Part shown: piece by piece, positions 28,539-37,439 of the stretch
Layout: the number at the start of each line of letters is the position of its first letter
How positions within the stretch are numbered: position 1 is the first letter of the stretch
NCBI GenBank assembly: GCA_947488345.1
Contig: CANKZQ010000005.1
Coordinates: forward strand, 223,909-287,908
Reading direction: 5' to 3'
DNA length: 64,000 nucleotides
DNA from: an uncultured Flavobacteriaceae bacterium
GTDB lineage: Bacteria; Bacteroidota; Bacteroidia; Flavobacteriales; Flavobacteriaceae
The notes under the pieces: model-generated
What the model saw: only the letters and a program-made list of their open reading frames with translations
Told to the model about the DNA's origin: nothing
Database searches by the model: none
Position numbers and translations under genes: made by a program

Positions 28539-28539
28539 G

Positions 28540-29295
28540 TTATTTGAATCCTTTTAATTTTTCTTTGGTAAAGTCGCTCAATACCAATCGACCACTAATC
28601 TGAGCACGTTCAGCCAATAGATCATCCCAATGATCAGTATGTTGCCAAAATATTTTCTTCATTTCTAACATCGCTTCTACGTTATATGTGCATAGGTGTT
28701 CTGCGGTGTTTTTTACTGCTTCATCCAGTGCTTCGTTGCTTTCATATACATGTGTGAACAATCCTTTTTGCTGCGCCCATTCTGCTGGATAAAAGGAGTT
28801 GGCATCGATGGCAATTTGCGACATAGCGCTCAATCCTATTTTTCTTTCAATAGCTGGCCCAACTACAAAAGGTCCAATACCAATATTTAATTCACTTAGT
28901 TTAATGGAAGCATATTTAGAGGCCATACAGTAATCGGTTGATGCTGCCAAACCAACGCCACCTCCAACGGTCTTTCCCTGGATACGTCCGATAATAAATT
29001 TAGGGCACTTTCGCATGGCATTAATTACATTGGCAAACCCAGAAAAGAAAACCTTTCCAGTGGCCTCATCATTGATATTTATGAGTTCTTTAAAACTTGC
29101 TCCTGCACAAAAAGTTCTGTCTTTTCCACTTTTTAACACAACTACTTTAATGGCATTATTAGTACCAGCATCCGTGATTGTTTGCGCTAATTCGGCTAAC
29201 AAATTACCAGGAAGTGAATTGTGAGCAGGATGAAAAAATTCAATATAGCCTACTTCGTTTACAATGTCTATTTTAACGTATGGGTCTGTCATCAC
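28540..29295 (-). CDS. enoyl-CoA hydratase/isomerase family protein of the paa operon (PaaF role likely)
   Basis: 251 aa crotonase fold: oxyanion-hole segments TFCAGASFKEL (about 61-71) and GKTVGGGVGLAAS (about 104-116), and a Glu in SELNIGIGP. It is divergent from the PaaG at 35070-35855. The pathway needs a hydratase for 2,3-dehydroadipyl-CoA (PaaF), and this is the only other crotonase in the operon, so I infer that role. The sequence is less canonical than E. coli PaaF, so the symbol is left empty. Confidence 0.8.
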   Translation of the reverse strand: MMTDPYVKIDIVNEVGYIEFFHPAHNSLPGNLLAELAQTITDAGTNNAIKVVVLKSGKDRTFCAGASFKELININDEATGKVFFSGFANVINAMRKCPKFIIGRIQGKTVGGGVGLAASTDYCMASKYASIKLSELNIGIGPFVVGPAIERKIGLSAMSQIAIDANSFYPAEWAQQKGLFTHVYESNEALDEAVKNTAEHLCTYNVEAMLEMKKIFWQHTDHWDDLLAERAQISGRLVLSDFTKEKLKGFK

Positions 29296-29297
29296 GT

Positions 29298-29323
29298 TTA
29301 CGTGTTCCCGTGAAAACGGGAAT
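29298..29323 (-). repeat. small stem-loop repeat element, copy 2
   Basis: TTCCCGT (29305-29311) pairs with ACGGGAA (29316-29322) across a 4-nt loop. On the minus strand the element starts AGATTCCCG and continues CGGGAACA, sharing the AGA...ACA ends of the other three copies. It lies between the hydratase gene and the GIY-YIG pseudogene. Confidence 0.65.
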
Positions 29324-29341
29324 CTGTTTTAGTTATTAAAT

Positions 29342-29625
29342 TTATATTTCTTCATACAAATCCTTCCAATTTGGATTTGCTTTTTCTACAAGTTCAATTT
29401 TCCAATCTCTATTCCATTTTTTTAAGCGTTTTCTCTTAATTTAGCTTCTTGTTTATTCTCCGAAAATTCAAAATAAACTAATCTTTCTAAATTATATCTC
29501 GCAGAAAATGTACTAGGGTGGACTTTCTTTTTATGCTGATATATTCTTCTTTTTAAATTTTCCGTTTCTCCAATATATAAAACGCCTTTTGGTTTGTTTG
29601 TTATAATGTAGACGTAATATTTCAA
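29342..29625 (-). pseudogene. GIY-YIG nuclease-domain gene, frameshifted
   Basis: The first 66 residues are a normal small GIY-YIG protein (YYVYIITNKPKGVLYIGET..., Tyr/Gly motif and R26-type Arg in NLKRRIYQH). The frame then stops at 29422. One frame over, the reading continues with the expected family tail (KRLKKWNRDWKIELV...NWKDLYEEI) to a stop at 29342-29344. The break is at the run of four T at 29429-29432; five would restore the frame. It is a decayed gene or a sequencing error. It sits inside the paa operon next to stem-loop elements, unlike any pathway gene. Confidence 0.85.
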
Positions 29626-29684
29626 AATCTAAATTTTTAATTTTAAGATTCCAACTTTCGTGAGAATTTCGAACAATTCAATCT

Positions 29685-32192
29685 TTATATTAGATTGAAT
29701 TGTTCGAAGTGATGGTTTAAATGTTTTCTTTCGAGTAAATATGATTCATATCTATTTAATTCTCCAAAAACAAGATTCTTTAATCTAGCATCTGGGTTTT
29801 CCTTAAAAAAAGTAAGATACTTCGTTCTTTGCTCTTTAAATTTAGCCATTGCTGTTGCAAAATCGGGATGTTTTAAGGTGTCTAAGGTATCTTTCTCCAA
29901 CAAAGGAAAGTTCGAGTTCTTTGGAAAAGGTCTGTAATTATACAAGCTGTTATGAACTTTCTCTAAGATTTTTTCGGGAGTTGCGATGTCAAAGTCTTGA
30001 ATTTCTCCCGATGCTATTTTATAAGTAAATTCTAGGTGTTCAAGCATATGTTGAGGTGTCATAACACCCCATTTTGGTTTCATGTCGGCCGTTAATTTTT
30101 GTAGACAAGCTTCAATTTTATCTTCGGTCATTTCAACTAAGGTATCTTGTTTCTTCTGTACCATGGTTAAAATAGTCGCAATTGCCACTAATTCATCTTC
30201 AGCATCTTCAGCATCAAAAACCTCAACAAACCATTTCACAATACCACTAGGATGTTCGGCAGAAGCCACATCACGATCTACTTTTTGCTTGCATGTAAGG
30301 CGTACATAAACAGTATCGTTGTGATATAATGGGCGTAGAAATCGACACTCTTCTAGTCCGTAGTTCGCTGATACAGGTCCTTTATTCGGATACACAAATA
30401 ATCCCGCTGCAGCGGAAATGATAAAATAACCATGTGCGGTTCTTTTTTCGAAGATACTTCCGTCTAAGGAAGTGATATCCGTATGCGCATAGAAATGATC
30501 CCATGTAACATTAGCGAAATTGATAATATCGGTGTCGGTAAAGGTACGTTTGTGCGTTTTCAAAGACATCCCGGGTTGAATATCTTCCCAATGATATTTA
30601 AAAGGATGCTGCTCGGCTTCCTTGTAAGCTGCATTCGGTTGATAGATCCCTGTAATTTCAGTAAGAGTTGTTGGAGACCCTTGTATAGCAGTTCGTTGTA
30701 AATAATGTTTGATACCGCGCATACCACCCATTTCTTCACCACCACCTGCGCGTCCTGGACCACCATGAACTAAACTAGGTAGGGGAGAACCATGGCCAGT
30801 ACTTTCTTTGGCACTTTCTCTATTTAATACTAAGATACGACCATGATGACTGGCGGCATTCACTACATATTCTTTTGCAATTGAATCATCATTTGTGGCA
30901 ATTGAAGATACGAGTGAACCTTTGCCCATTTGTGCTAAAGTAATCGCTTCTTCCAAATTTTTATATGGCATAATCGTACTCACGGGGCCAAAGGCCTCAC
31001 GCTCATGAATGATGGTATTTTCAAATGGATGATCGGCTCTTAATAAAATTGGACTTATAAAAGCACCTTTATCTGCATCTGCTCCAATAGTTTCTATATA
31101 ATCAACATTTCCATAGACTATTTGTGCTTCTTTTGCCAAATCTTTTATCGAATCTTTCACTGCATCGACTTGTTGTTTACTTACCAACGAGCCCATTCGT
31201 ACTTCTTTCAAACGAGGGTCTCCGATAGTGATTTTGTCTAAGGCTTTTCCTAAGGCAATTTGAACATCTTCCACTAATTTTTCGGGAACAATGATTCGTC
31301 TAATTGCTGTACACTTTTGACCTGCTTTCACAGTCATTTCTTTTCTAACTTCTTTAACAAAAAGATCAAATTCTGGCGTCCCTGGTACAGCATCTTCACC
31401 AAGAATAGATGCATTTAACGAATCGGCTTCCATGGTAAAAGGCACGGCTTCTTGAATAATTCTAGGATGTGCTTTCAACAGTCTTCCTGTAGAAGCAGAG
31501 CCTGTAAAAGTCACCACATCTTGAGATTCTACTGTATCTAAAATGGAACGAACGGTTCCATTAATAATTTGCAAGGCACCTTCTGGTAGAATTCCAGAAT
31601 CGATAATACTACGAGCTACGGCTTCTGCTAAATAGGAAGAAGACGGTGCTGGTAAAACGACTGCCGGTACACCAGCCATCCAGTTCACAGCACATTTTTC
31701 TAACATACCCCAGACAGGAAAGTTGAAAGCATTGATGTGCACTGCAACTCCTTTTTTAGGAACCATGATATGGTGTGCCATAAATCGGCCACCACGAGAC
31801 AAATCGATTGGGTCACCTTCAACATGATATGGTTGATTGGGAAATAATTTACGTAAAGAAGCATTGGCAAATAAATTACCAAAACCTCCTTCAATATCTA
31901 TCCAACTATCTACTTTTGTAGCACCTGTGCGATAACTTAACTCGTAAAAATCATTTTTTCTTTTGGTAAGATATAATGCCAATTTCTTGAGCATATTACC
32001 GCGTTCTTGAAAAGTCATTTTTCGCAAAACTTCACCCCCTTTAGTCCTTCCGTAATGAAGAATTTCAGGAATGTCTAGTCCTTCGATAGCTACACTTGTA
32101 AAAGCTTCACCCGTGATAGCGTCGTGAATAGGGATTCCTTCTTCTTTACCTGTAGCCCAGTTTCCTTGAACGTAATGTTGTATTTTTTTCAT
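29685..32192 (-). CDS. paaZ: PaaZ, bifunctional aldehyde dehydrogenase / MaoC hydratase, with C-terminal DUF1569 domain
   Basis: The open frame reaches 32234, but its first 14 codons run through a stem-loop repeat; the ATG at 32192 (MKKIQHYVQGNW) is the natural start, giving 835 aa. Domains: aldehyde dehydrogenase (1-~530; E255 and C294 in KAGQKCTAIRR), MaoC hot-dog hydratase (~545-680; DHFYAHTD...RTAHGYFI), and an added ~150-residue DinB-like DUF1569 domain (MTPQHMLEHLEFTYK). PaaZ opens the oxepin-CoA ring and oxidises the resulting aldehyde. E. coli PaaZ is about 680 aa, so the last domain is an extra fusion of unknown role. Confidence 0.93.
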   Translation of the reverse strand: MKKIQHYVQGNWATGKEEGIPIHDAITGEAFTSVAIEGLDIPEILHYGRTKGGEVLRKMTFQERGNMLKKLALYLTKRKNDFYELSYRTGATKVDSWIDIEGGFGNLFANASLRKLFPNQPYHVEGDPIDLSRGGRFMAHHIMVPKKGVAVHINAFNFPVWGMLEKCAVNWMAGVPAVVLPAPSSSYLAEAVARSIIDSGILPEGALQIINGTVRSILDTVESQDVVTFTGSASTGRLLKAHPRIIQEAVPFTMEADSLNASILGEDAVPGTPEFDLFVKEVRKEMTVKAGQKCTAIRRIIVPEKLVEDVQIALGKALDKITIGDPRLKEVRMGSLVSKQQVDAVKDSIKDLAKEAQIVYGNVDYIETIGADADKGAFISPILLRADHPFENTIIHEREAFGPVSTIMPYKNLEEAITLAQMGKGSLVSSIATNDDSIAKEYVVNAASHHGRILVLNRESAKESTGHGSPLPSLVHGGPGRAGGGEEMGGMRGIKHYLQRTAIQGSPTTLTEITGIYQPNAAYKEAEQHPFKYHWEDIQPGMSLKTHKRTFTDTDIINFANVTWDHFYAHTDITSLDGSIFEKRTAHGYFIISAAAGLFVYPNKGPVSANYGLEECRFLRPLYHNDTVYVRLTCKQKVDRDVASAEHPSGIVKWFVEVFDAEDAEDELVAIATILTMVQKKQDTLVEMTEDKIEACLQKLTADMKPKWGVMTPQHMLEHLEFTYKIASGEIQDFDIATPEKILEKVHNSLYNYRPFPKNSNFPLLEKDTLDTLKHPDFATAMAKFKEQRTKYLTFFKENPDARLKNLVFGELNRYESYLLERKHLNHHFEQFNLI

Positions 32193-32204
32193 ACTCTTCA
32201 AATT

Positions 32205-32232
32205 GAGACCTCTCGATTGCGCTCGAGGTGAC
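32205..32232 (+). repeat. small stem-loop repeat element, copy 3 (paaZ 5' end)
   Basis: 28 nt reading AGACCTC on the plus strand and ending GAGGTGACA. ACCTC pairs with GAGGT around the loop TCGATTGCGCTC. Relative to copy 1 (11069-11096) both sides of two base pairs have changed together, keeping the stem. It lies between the paaJ stop and the paaZ ATG, inside the spurious upstream extension of the paaZ frame. Confidence 0.75.
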
Positions 32233-32237
32233 ATTTG

Positions 32238-33452
32238 TTATAAATTTACATTTTCAATAATCGCTGCATATCCTTGTCCAACGCCAATACACATAGTGAC
32301 TAAGGCATATTTTTTTTGTTGCTCTTGTAACTCAAGTGCGGCAGAATAGGCAATTCTAGCACCGGTTACTCCGAGCGGATGCCCAATGGCAACAGAACCG
32401 CCATTTGGATTTAACCTCGGATCATTATCCTTTAAACCCCAAGCTCTTGTACAGGCTAATGCTTGTGCTGCAAAGGCTTCGTTCAATTCAATCACATCAA
32501 TATCGTCCATCGTTAATCCAGCTTTTTCTAATGCTTTATTAGAAGCTTGAACAGGGCCTATACCCATAATTCTTGGCTCCACGCCAACCACTGCCGAGCT
32601 TACAATTCTCGCCAATGGCTTCAAATTGTATTTTTTGACAGCGTCTTCAGAAGCAATTATAGTTGCTGCAGCTCCATCGTTCAACCCTGAAGAGTTTCCT
32701 GCTGTCACACTACCTCCTTCTTTCTTAAATGCTGCTCTCAATTTGCCCAAAACTTCTAACGAAGAAGATGGTTTTACAAATTCATCTTTGGAAAACTGAA
32801 TAGGATCTTTTTTTCGCTGTGGAATTTCAACTGTTACAATTTCTTTTGCTAGGCGCCCGTTTTCTTGAGCTTTTGCCGCTTTCATCTGGCTCCAATAGGC
32901 GAACTTATCTTGATCCTCACGAGAGATATTATATTTCTCAACAAGATTTTCTGCAGTATTCCCCATTCCGTCTGTGCCATATAATTGTTGCATTTTTGGG
33001 TTGATAAAACGCCAGCCAAAAGTCGAGTCATACATTTTGGAATCTCCGCCGAAGGCTGATGAAGGTTTGGCCATTACATATGGACCACGCGTCATATTCT
33101 CGACACCACCCGAAATAAACACATCGCCATCGCCTGCTTTGATTGCTCGATTGGCGTGAATGATAGCAGATAATCCTGAACTACATAATCTATTTACCGT
33201 TTCACCGGGCACTGTAAAAGGTAAACCTGCTAATAACAATGACATTCGTGCCACGTTACGGTTGTCTTCTCCCGCTTGATTGGCGCACCCCATTATGACA
33301 TCATCATACGCTTCTTTAGGAATGGATGGATTTCGTGCTACAATTTCTTTAATGACTAAAGCACCTAAATCATCTGTGCGGACAGCAGCTAAAGTGCCTT
33401 TGTAATTTCCTATAGGTGTTCTAATTCCGTCTATTATATATGCTTCTTTCAT
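32238..33452 (-). CDS. paaJ: PaaJ, 3-oxoadipyl-CoA / 3-oxo-5,6-dehydrosuberyl-CoA thiolase
   Basis: 404 aa, complete thiolase: nucleophilic C90 ([11 protein letters not shown]), H358 ([14 protein letters not shown]) and C388 (CIGVGQG). Catalyses the two CoA-dependent thiolytic cleavages of the phenylacetate pathway, releasing acetyl-CoA and finally succinyl-CoA. It follows the thioesterase gene paaI with a 3-nt gap and precedes paaZ. Confidence 0.93.
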   Translation of the reverse strand: MKEAYIIDGIRTPIGNYKGTLAAVRTDDLGALVIKEIVARNPSIPKEAYDDVIMGCANQAGEDNRNVARMSLLLAGLPFTVPGETVNRLCSSGLSAIIHANRAIKAGDGDVFISGGVENMTRGPYVMAKPSSAFGGDSKMYDSTFGWRFINPKMQQLYGTDGMGNTAENLVEKYNISREDQDKFAYWSQMKAAKAQENGRLAKEIVTVEIPQRKKDPIQFSKDEFVKPSSSLEVLGKLRAAFKKEGGSVTAGNSSGLNDGAAATIIASEDAVKKYNLKPLARIVSSAVVGVEPRIMGIGPVQASNKALEKAGLTMDDIDVIELNEAFAAQALACTRAWGLKDNDPRLNPNGGSVAIGHPLGVTGARIAYSAALELQEQQKKYALVTMCIGVGQGYAAIIENVNL

Positions 33453-33455
33453 AAG

Positions 33456-33863
33456 TTATTCTTTCCAATCTTTTTGCGTTCGATAGACAACGCCCTTAAA
33501 TAGGGCCACGAGTTCATCATTACGTTTCACTTCGATGATGTTGAACCCAAGTTTATTATTTACCTTCTCAATTACAGATTCGGCCACCAAATAGTCGCCT
33601 TCATCTAATGCTTCAATATGATTGATACTAGTTTCAATTGAAACAGCAAACTTTCCATGTGTATTTGCTGCAAATCCAAACGCCGTATCTGCCAGTGAAT
33701 AGCTAATTCCACCATGGGCTTTATTCATGCTATTCAACATTTCTTTTCTTACTGTCATGGCCACCTTACAACGCCCAATTTCGCATTCTAAAATCTCAAT
33801 ACCTAACCATTGACTATAGGCATCTTGACGTAACATCTTATATGGAATTGCTTCTCCTTTCAA
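33456..33863 (-). CDS. paaI: PaaI, hot-dog acyl-CoA thioesterase
   Basis: 135 aa hot-dog fold with the PaaI signature LNSMNKAHGGISYSLADTAFGFAANT... (about residues 43-68, catalytic Asp in LADTAF). It hydrolyses hydroxyphenylacetyl-CoA-type by-products to rescue CoA. The frame starts with TTG at 33863, directly abutting the paaH stop; ATG at 33836 is an alternative, but the upstream residues match the usual KM..DAYSQWLGIE beginning. Confidence 0.9.
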   Translation of the reverse strand: MKGEAIPYKMLRQDAYSQWLGIEILECEIGRCKVAMTVRKEMLNSMNKAHGGISYSLADTAFGFAANTHGKFAVSIETSINHIEALDEGDYLVAESVIEKVNNKLGFNIIEVKRNDELVALFKGVVYRTQKDWKE

Positions 33864-35018
33864 TTAAAAGAATGTTTTATGTTCTCTCTTCATTTTACGT
33901 AATAGTGGGCTACAACGGTATCTATCTTCGTGATATTCATTGTATAATTTATCAATGGTAGTTACACACCAGTCAATGCCTTTTTCATCTGCCCATGCCA
34001 ATAATCCTTTTGGATAATTTACACCTTTGGTCATAGCATTATCGATGTCTTCGGCTGAGGCAATATTTAAAAATAATGCATCTGCGGCTTCATTAATTAA
34101 CATGACTAAGACTCTTTCAAAAATTAATTCACCCAATGCCTCATCCGTTTTCGGAATAGGTTTTACTGCTCCCTCTGCATAATCATAATAGCCTTTTCCT
34201 GATTTTCTACCTAAGTAACCTGCTTCTGAAAAGCGCTTTTGTGTAAATGCAGGCTTATATCTCGGATCGAAATAAAATGCAGAAAATACGGTTTCCGTAA
34301 CAGTGTAATTGACGTCATTTCCTATAAAATCCATGAGTTCAAAAGGACCCATTCTAAAACCACCTAGTTTTTTTAAACTCCAATCTATGGTTGCAAAATC
34401 TGCGATACCTTCTTCATAAATTTTGAGAGATTCTCCATAAAAGGGTCTTGCTACACGGTTGACAATAAAACCGGGGGTATCTTTGGCGACGGCAACAACT
34501 TTCTTCCAATCCGTAATAATTTGAATCGTTTTTTCCACTACTTTTTGGGAAGTTTGAATAGCCGGAATCACTTCGACTAATTTCATCAAAGGTGCCGGAT
34601 TAAAAAAGTGAATACCAATACAGCGTTCAGGATTTTTAAGCGAGGCAGCAATCGAAGCAATGGATAAACTGGAGGTATTTGAGGCAATGATACAATCGCT
34701 TGAAACTAAGTCTTCTAATGTCGAAAATACACTTTTCTTTATCTCAAGATTTTCAACAATGGCTTCTATGGTTAAATTAGAATTCGATAAGTCATCTAAT
34801 GTGTCTGTGTATGAAATATTGTTTTGAATCCTAGACTTTTCTTCTGTATCGATGCGTCCTTTTTCAATAAGTCGAGATAAGATTTTTTCCAAACTTAACT
34901 CGGCTTTATTCAATGCATTTTGATTCGTATCGTATAGTTGAACAGCACAACCAGCAGTTGCTGCGATCTGTGCAATCCCACTTCCCATTGTTCCAGAACC
35001 AATAATTCCTACGTTCAT
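33864..35018 (-). CDS. paaH: PaaH, 3-hydroxyadipyl-CoA dehydrogenase
   Basis: 384 aa. NAD-binding GIIGSGTMGSGIAQ (residues 4-17), catalytic His H137 in GIHFFNPAPLMKLVEV, and a duplicated C-terminal helical domain (FVNRVARPFY region; ALFLNIASAEDIDNAM). Oxidises 3-hydroxyadipyl-CoA in the lower part of the pathway. The C-terminal half carries the additional 3HCDH domain usual in PaaH proteins. It precedes paaI without any gap. Confidence 0.92.
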   Translation of the reverse strand: MNVGIIGSGTMGSGIAQIAATAGCAVQLYDTNQNALNKAELSLEKILSRLIEKGRIDTEEKSRIQNNISYTDTLDDLSNSNLTIEAIVENLEIKKSVFSTLEDLVSSDCIIASNTSSLSIASIAASLKNPERCIGIHFFNPAPLMKLVEVIPAIQTSQKVVEKTIQIITDWKKVVAVAKDTPGFIVNRVARPFYGESLKIYEEGIADFATIDWSLKKLGGFRMGPFELMDFIGNDVNYTVTETVFSAFYFDPRYKPAFTQKRFSEAGYLGRKSGKGYYDYAEGAVKPIPKTDEALGELIFERVLVMLINEAADALFLNIASAEDIDNAMTKGVNYPKGLLAWADEKGIDWCVTTIDKLYNEYHEDRYRCSPLLRKMKREHKTFF

Positions 35019-35038
35019 ATTTTATAAATTCTATTTAA

Positions 35039-35061
35039 GACCTGAAGCGAGTTCAGGACAG
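35039..35061 (+). repeat. small stem-loop repeat element, copy 4 (paaG/paaH junction)
   Basis: Perfect arms CCTGAA (35041-35046) and TTCAGG (35052-35057) with loop GCGAG. The ends AGACC and GGACA match the other copies. It lies in the 51-bp gap between paaG and paaH. Confidence 0.65.
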
Positions 35062-35069
35062 CGTCAATA

Positions 35070-35855
35070 CTAATTGCCGTTGAATGTTGGTTTTCTTTTT
35101 TCTATAAAAGCAGCAACACCTTCTGCGTAATCATTACTTTGTGCAGCTTCTATCTGAAATTTTGATTCCAATGCTAACTGAGTTTCCAAATTGTTCGTCA
35201 TTGAAGCATTGAAAAGTTCCTTAATCATGCCGAGTGCTTTGGTTGGCATTTTAGCTAATTTCAAAGCATACTTTTGTATGGTTTCTTCAAATTCTTCTGA
35301 AGACACGTATGTATAAATCATACCTAATCGTTCGGCTTCTTCGGCTGATATTTTATCACCTAGCATAGCTAAGGCGGTGGCTTTTTGAAAACCAATCAGT
35401 CTTGGTAAAAAGAAGGTGCCTCCACTATCTGGAATCAAACCAATCAAACTAAAAGCCTGAATAAAACTCACTTTTTCGTCGGCAATAACAATATCACAGG
35501 CCAACGCAATATTTGCGCCCGCGCCAGCGGCAACACCATTGATAGCTCCAATAATAGGTTTTCTACTAGAGCGAATTTTTGAGATAATCGGATTGTAATG
35601 TTCTTCTAATATTTTTTTAAATCCTGGATTTGCATCTCGATCTGTTACTTCTTTTAAATCTTGTCCTGCACAAAATGCTTTGCCGCTTCCGGTTAACACA
35701 ATAGCTCTCACGTCGGGATTAGTTTCGCAGTCATCTAAAATATCCTGCAGACTTAATGCCATCTCTCTGTTAAAGCTATTGAACACTTCGGGTCTATTTA
35801 GCGTAATATACGCCACATCATTATCTATGTTTAAAAGAATCGAATTCTTACTCAT
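35070..35855 (-). CDS. paaG: PaaG, 1,2-epoxyphenylacetyl-CoA isomerase
   Basis: 261 aa crotonase-fold enzyme very close to E. coli PaaG along its length: RPEVFNSFNREM, AFCAGQDLKEV, NGVAAGAGANIALACDIVIA, LIGLIPDSGGTFFLPR and the end EGVAAFIEKRKPTF. The Asp in LIPDSGGT is the catalytic residue of the isomerase group. Converts the ring epoxide to oxepin-CoA, the substrate of PaaZ. It lies between paaD (20 nt) and paaH. Confidence 0.93.
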   Translation of the reverse strand: MSKNSILLNIDNDVAYITLNRPEVFNSFNREMALSLQDILDDCETNPDVRAIVLTGSGKAFCAGQDLKEVTDRDANPGFKKILEEHYNPIISKIRSSRKPIIGAINGVAAGAGANIALACDIVIADEKVSFIQAFSLIGLIPDSGGTFFLPRLIGFQKATALAMLGDKISAEEAERLGMIYTYVSSEEFEETIQKYALKLAKMPTKALGMIKELFNASMTNNLETQLALESKFQIEAAQSNDYAEGVAAFIEKRKPTFNGN

Positions 35856-35875
35856 ACCTATGTTTTAATCATTGC

Positions 35876-36376
35876 CTATTTAAGGCATTTAAAATAATCA
35901 AAGGGCTCTTGACAATCATCACACTGAAATTGCGCTTTGCATGCTGTTGAGCCAAATTGACTTATCATTCGTGTATTTTGCGAACTACAATTGGTGCATT
36001 GTACAATGCGCTTTCCATTTAACAATACAGCTTTATCGGCTTCTTCATCTAAAGGTGCTGCTATCCCATATGCTTCTAACGCTTTTCTTCCTTTCGGAGT
36101 AATCCAATCGGTAGTCCATGCAGGAGCCAAAATTAATTCTATTTCAGATGTATATCCTGCGTCACTTAATGCTTTTTGAATATCATCACCAATAACATCC
36201 ATTGCAGGGCAACCGCTATATGTAGGTGTTATTTGCACCTTCACAATATTGTTTTCTATGACTGCCGATCGAACTACCCCCATTTCCATAATGGATAGAA
36301 CCGGAATCTCAGGATCCGAAACTTTTTCTAGAATAGGAAAGAGATCTTGATCTATGTGCTGTTCAGTTGCTGTCAT
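35876..36376 (-). CDS. paaD: PaaD, phenylacetyl-CoA epoxidase assembly subunit
   Basis: 166 aa. N-terminal MIP18/DUF59 domain (about 8-100; DPEIPVLSIMEMG and PTYSGCPAMDVI), then a C-terminal zinc-ribbon with C127, C130, C146, C152 and C155. PaaD is needed for activity of the PaaABCE oxygenase, probably in iron-sulfur or metal-centre maturation. Follows paaC with a 25-nt gap. Confidence 0.92.
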   Translation of the reverse strand: MTATEQHIDQDLFPILEKVSDPEIPVLSIMEMGVVRSAVIENNIVKVQITPTYSGCPAMDVIGDDIQKALSDAGYTSEIELILAPAWTTDWITPKGRKALEAYGIAAPLDEEADKAVLLNGKRIVQCTNCSSQNTRMISQFGSTACKAQFQCDDCQEPFDYFKCLK

Positions 36377-36401
36377 ACTATTTTATTCTACAATGAATTG
36401 A

Positions 36402-37154
36402 TTACCACTCCATATTTGGATAGGTACGTTGCATATATTGTAAATCGCTTAACAAATATCCCATATGTTCAGTATGGATTCCATCTTTACCTCCTTTTTG
36501 AAACCATTTTGATTCTGGAACCTCCAAAGTTGCTTCCGACAAAATAGTTTCTACTTCTGTATAATATAGTTGTTTTAAGGTTGTAACATCTACACCAATA
36601 TTTTCTGAAACTATTATTTTATCAGCCTCAGTTTGATGAAATAATTCATCAGTATAGGTCCATAGTGCGTCTAAAGCGTCCTGAATACGTTGCTTACTCT
36701 CCTCGGTGCCATCACCCAAACGTTTCATCCAATCTGAAGAGAAGCGTCGATGATAACTCACTTCTTTTATTGATTTTTTTGCAATGGCTGCCAATGTCAT
36801 ATCATGACTTTTTTGCAATTCAGTTAAGAAAAGAAAGTGATAAACGTCAAATAAAAACTGACGGGTTATCGTATAAGCAAAATCGGTGTTAGGTTGCTCT
36901 ACAAGTAGTACATTTAAGTACTCTCTTTCTTTTCTTAGGAAAGCAATGTCGTCTTCGGTGGCATTTTCGCCCTTTATTTTGGCAGCATATTGATAGTAAC
37001 TTCTAACTTGACCGAATAAATCTAAAGAAATATTGGTGCAAGCAATGTCAGTTTCAAGGTTCGGACCATGACCACATAACTCTCCCAGTCTTTGACCAAG
37101 AATTAAGCTATTGTCTGCGATACCTAGAATATATTTATATAAATTTTCTTTCAT
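36402..37154 (-). CDS. paaC: PaaC, phenylacetyl-CoA epoxidase structural subunit
   Basis: 250 aa, helical ferritin-like fold without a full set of metal ligands, with the conserved TDIACTNISLDLFGQVRSYY-type segment near residues 35-55 and the tail WFQKGGKDGIHTEHMGYLL. It forms the stable heterodimer partner of PaaA. Its ATG overlaps the paaB stop by one nucleotide. Confidence 0.93.
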   Translation of the reverse strand: MKENLYKYILGIADNSLILGQRLGELCGHGPNLETDIACTNISLDLFGQVRSYYQYAAKIKGENATEDDIAFLRKEREYLNVLLVEQPNTDFAYTITRQFLFDVYHFLFLTELQKSHDMTLAAIAKKSIKEVSYHRRFSSDWMKRLGDGTEESKQRIQDALDALWTYTDELFHQTEADKIIVSENIGVDVTTLKQLYYTEVETILSEATLEVPESKWFQKGGKDGIHTEHMGYLLSDLQYMQRTYPNMEW

Positions 37155-37438
37155 TACATATGCTTTACTTCATCTGGCAAATCATAAAACGTTGGGTGAC
37201 GGTATATTTTATCTTGAGCAGGCTCAAATAATTCTCCATTGTTTTCGGGGTTAGATGCTGTGATATCCTTAGATTCAACGACCCAAATACTCACCCCTTC
37301 ATTTCTTCTTGTATAAACATCACGTGCATTTTCTAACGCCATTTCAGCATCTGCTGCATGGAGGCTCCCGAAATGCCTGTGCTCTAATCCGTTTTTACTT
37401 CGTACGAAGACTTCCCAAAGTGGCCAATTCTTCTTCAT
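37154..37438 (-). CDS. paaB: PaaB, phenylacetyl-CoA epoxidase small subunit
   Basis: 94 aa, the usual length. WPLWEVFVRSKNGLEHRHFGSLHA at the N-terminus (W5 and W8 region) and HPTFYDLPDEVKHM at the C-terminus are hallmarks of PaaB, which bridges the PaaAC dimers in the epoxidase. It starts 1 nt after paaA. Confidence 0.94.
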   Translation of the reverse strand: MKKNWPLWEVFVRSKNGLEHRHFGSLHAADAEMALENARDVYTRRNEGVSIWVVESKDITASNPENNGELFEPAQDKIYRHPTFYDLPDEVKHM

Positions 37439-37439
37439 A

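Noticed and set aside
30560..30766. Minus-strand frame of 68 codons inside paaZ
   Set aside because: Out of frame with the well-supported PaaZ protein on the same strand.
35070..35855. Assignment of this gene as PaaF
   Set aside because: Sequence agrees throughout with PaaG, including the LIPDSGGT catalytic loop; the PaaF role is better left for the gene at 28540-29295.
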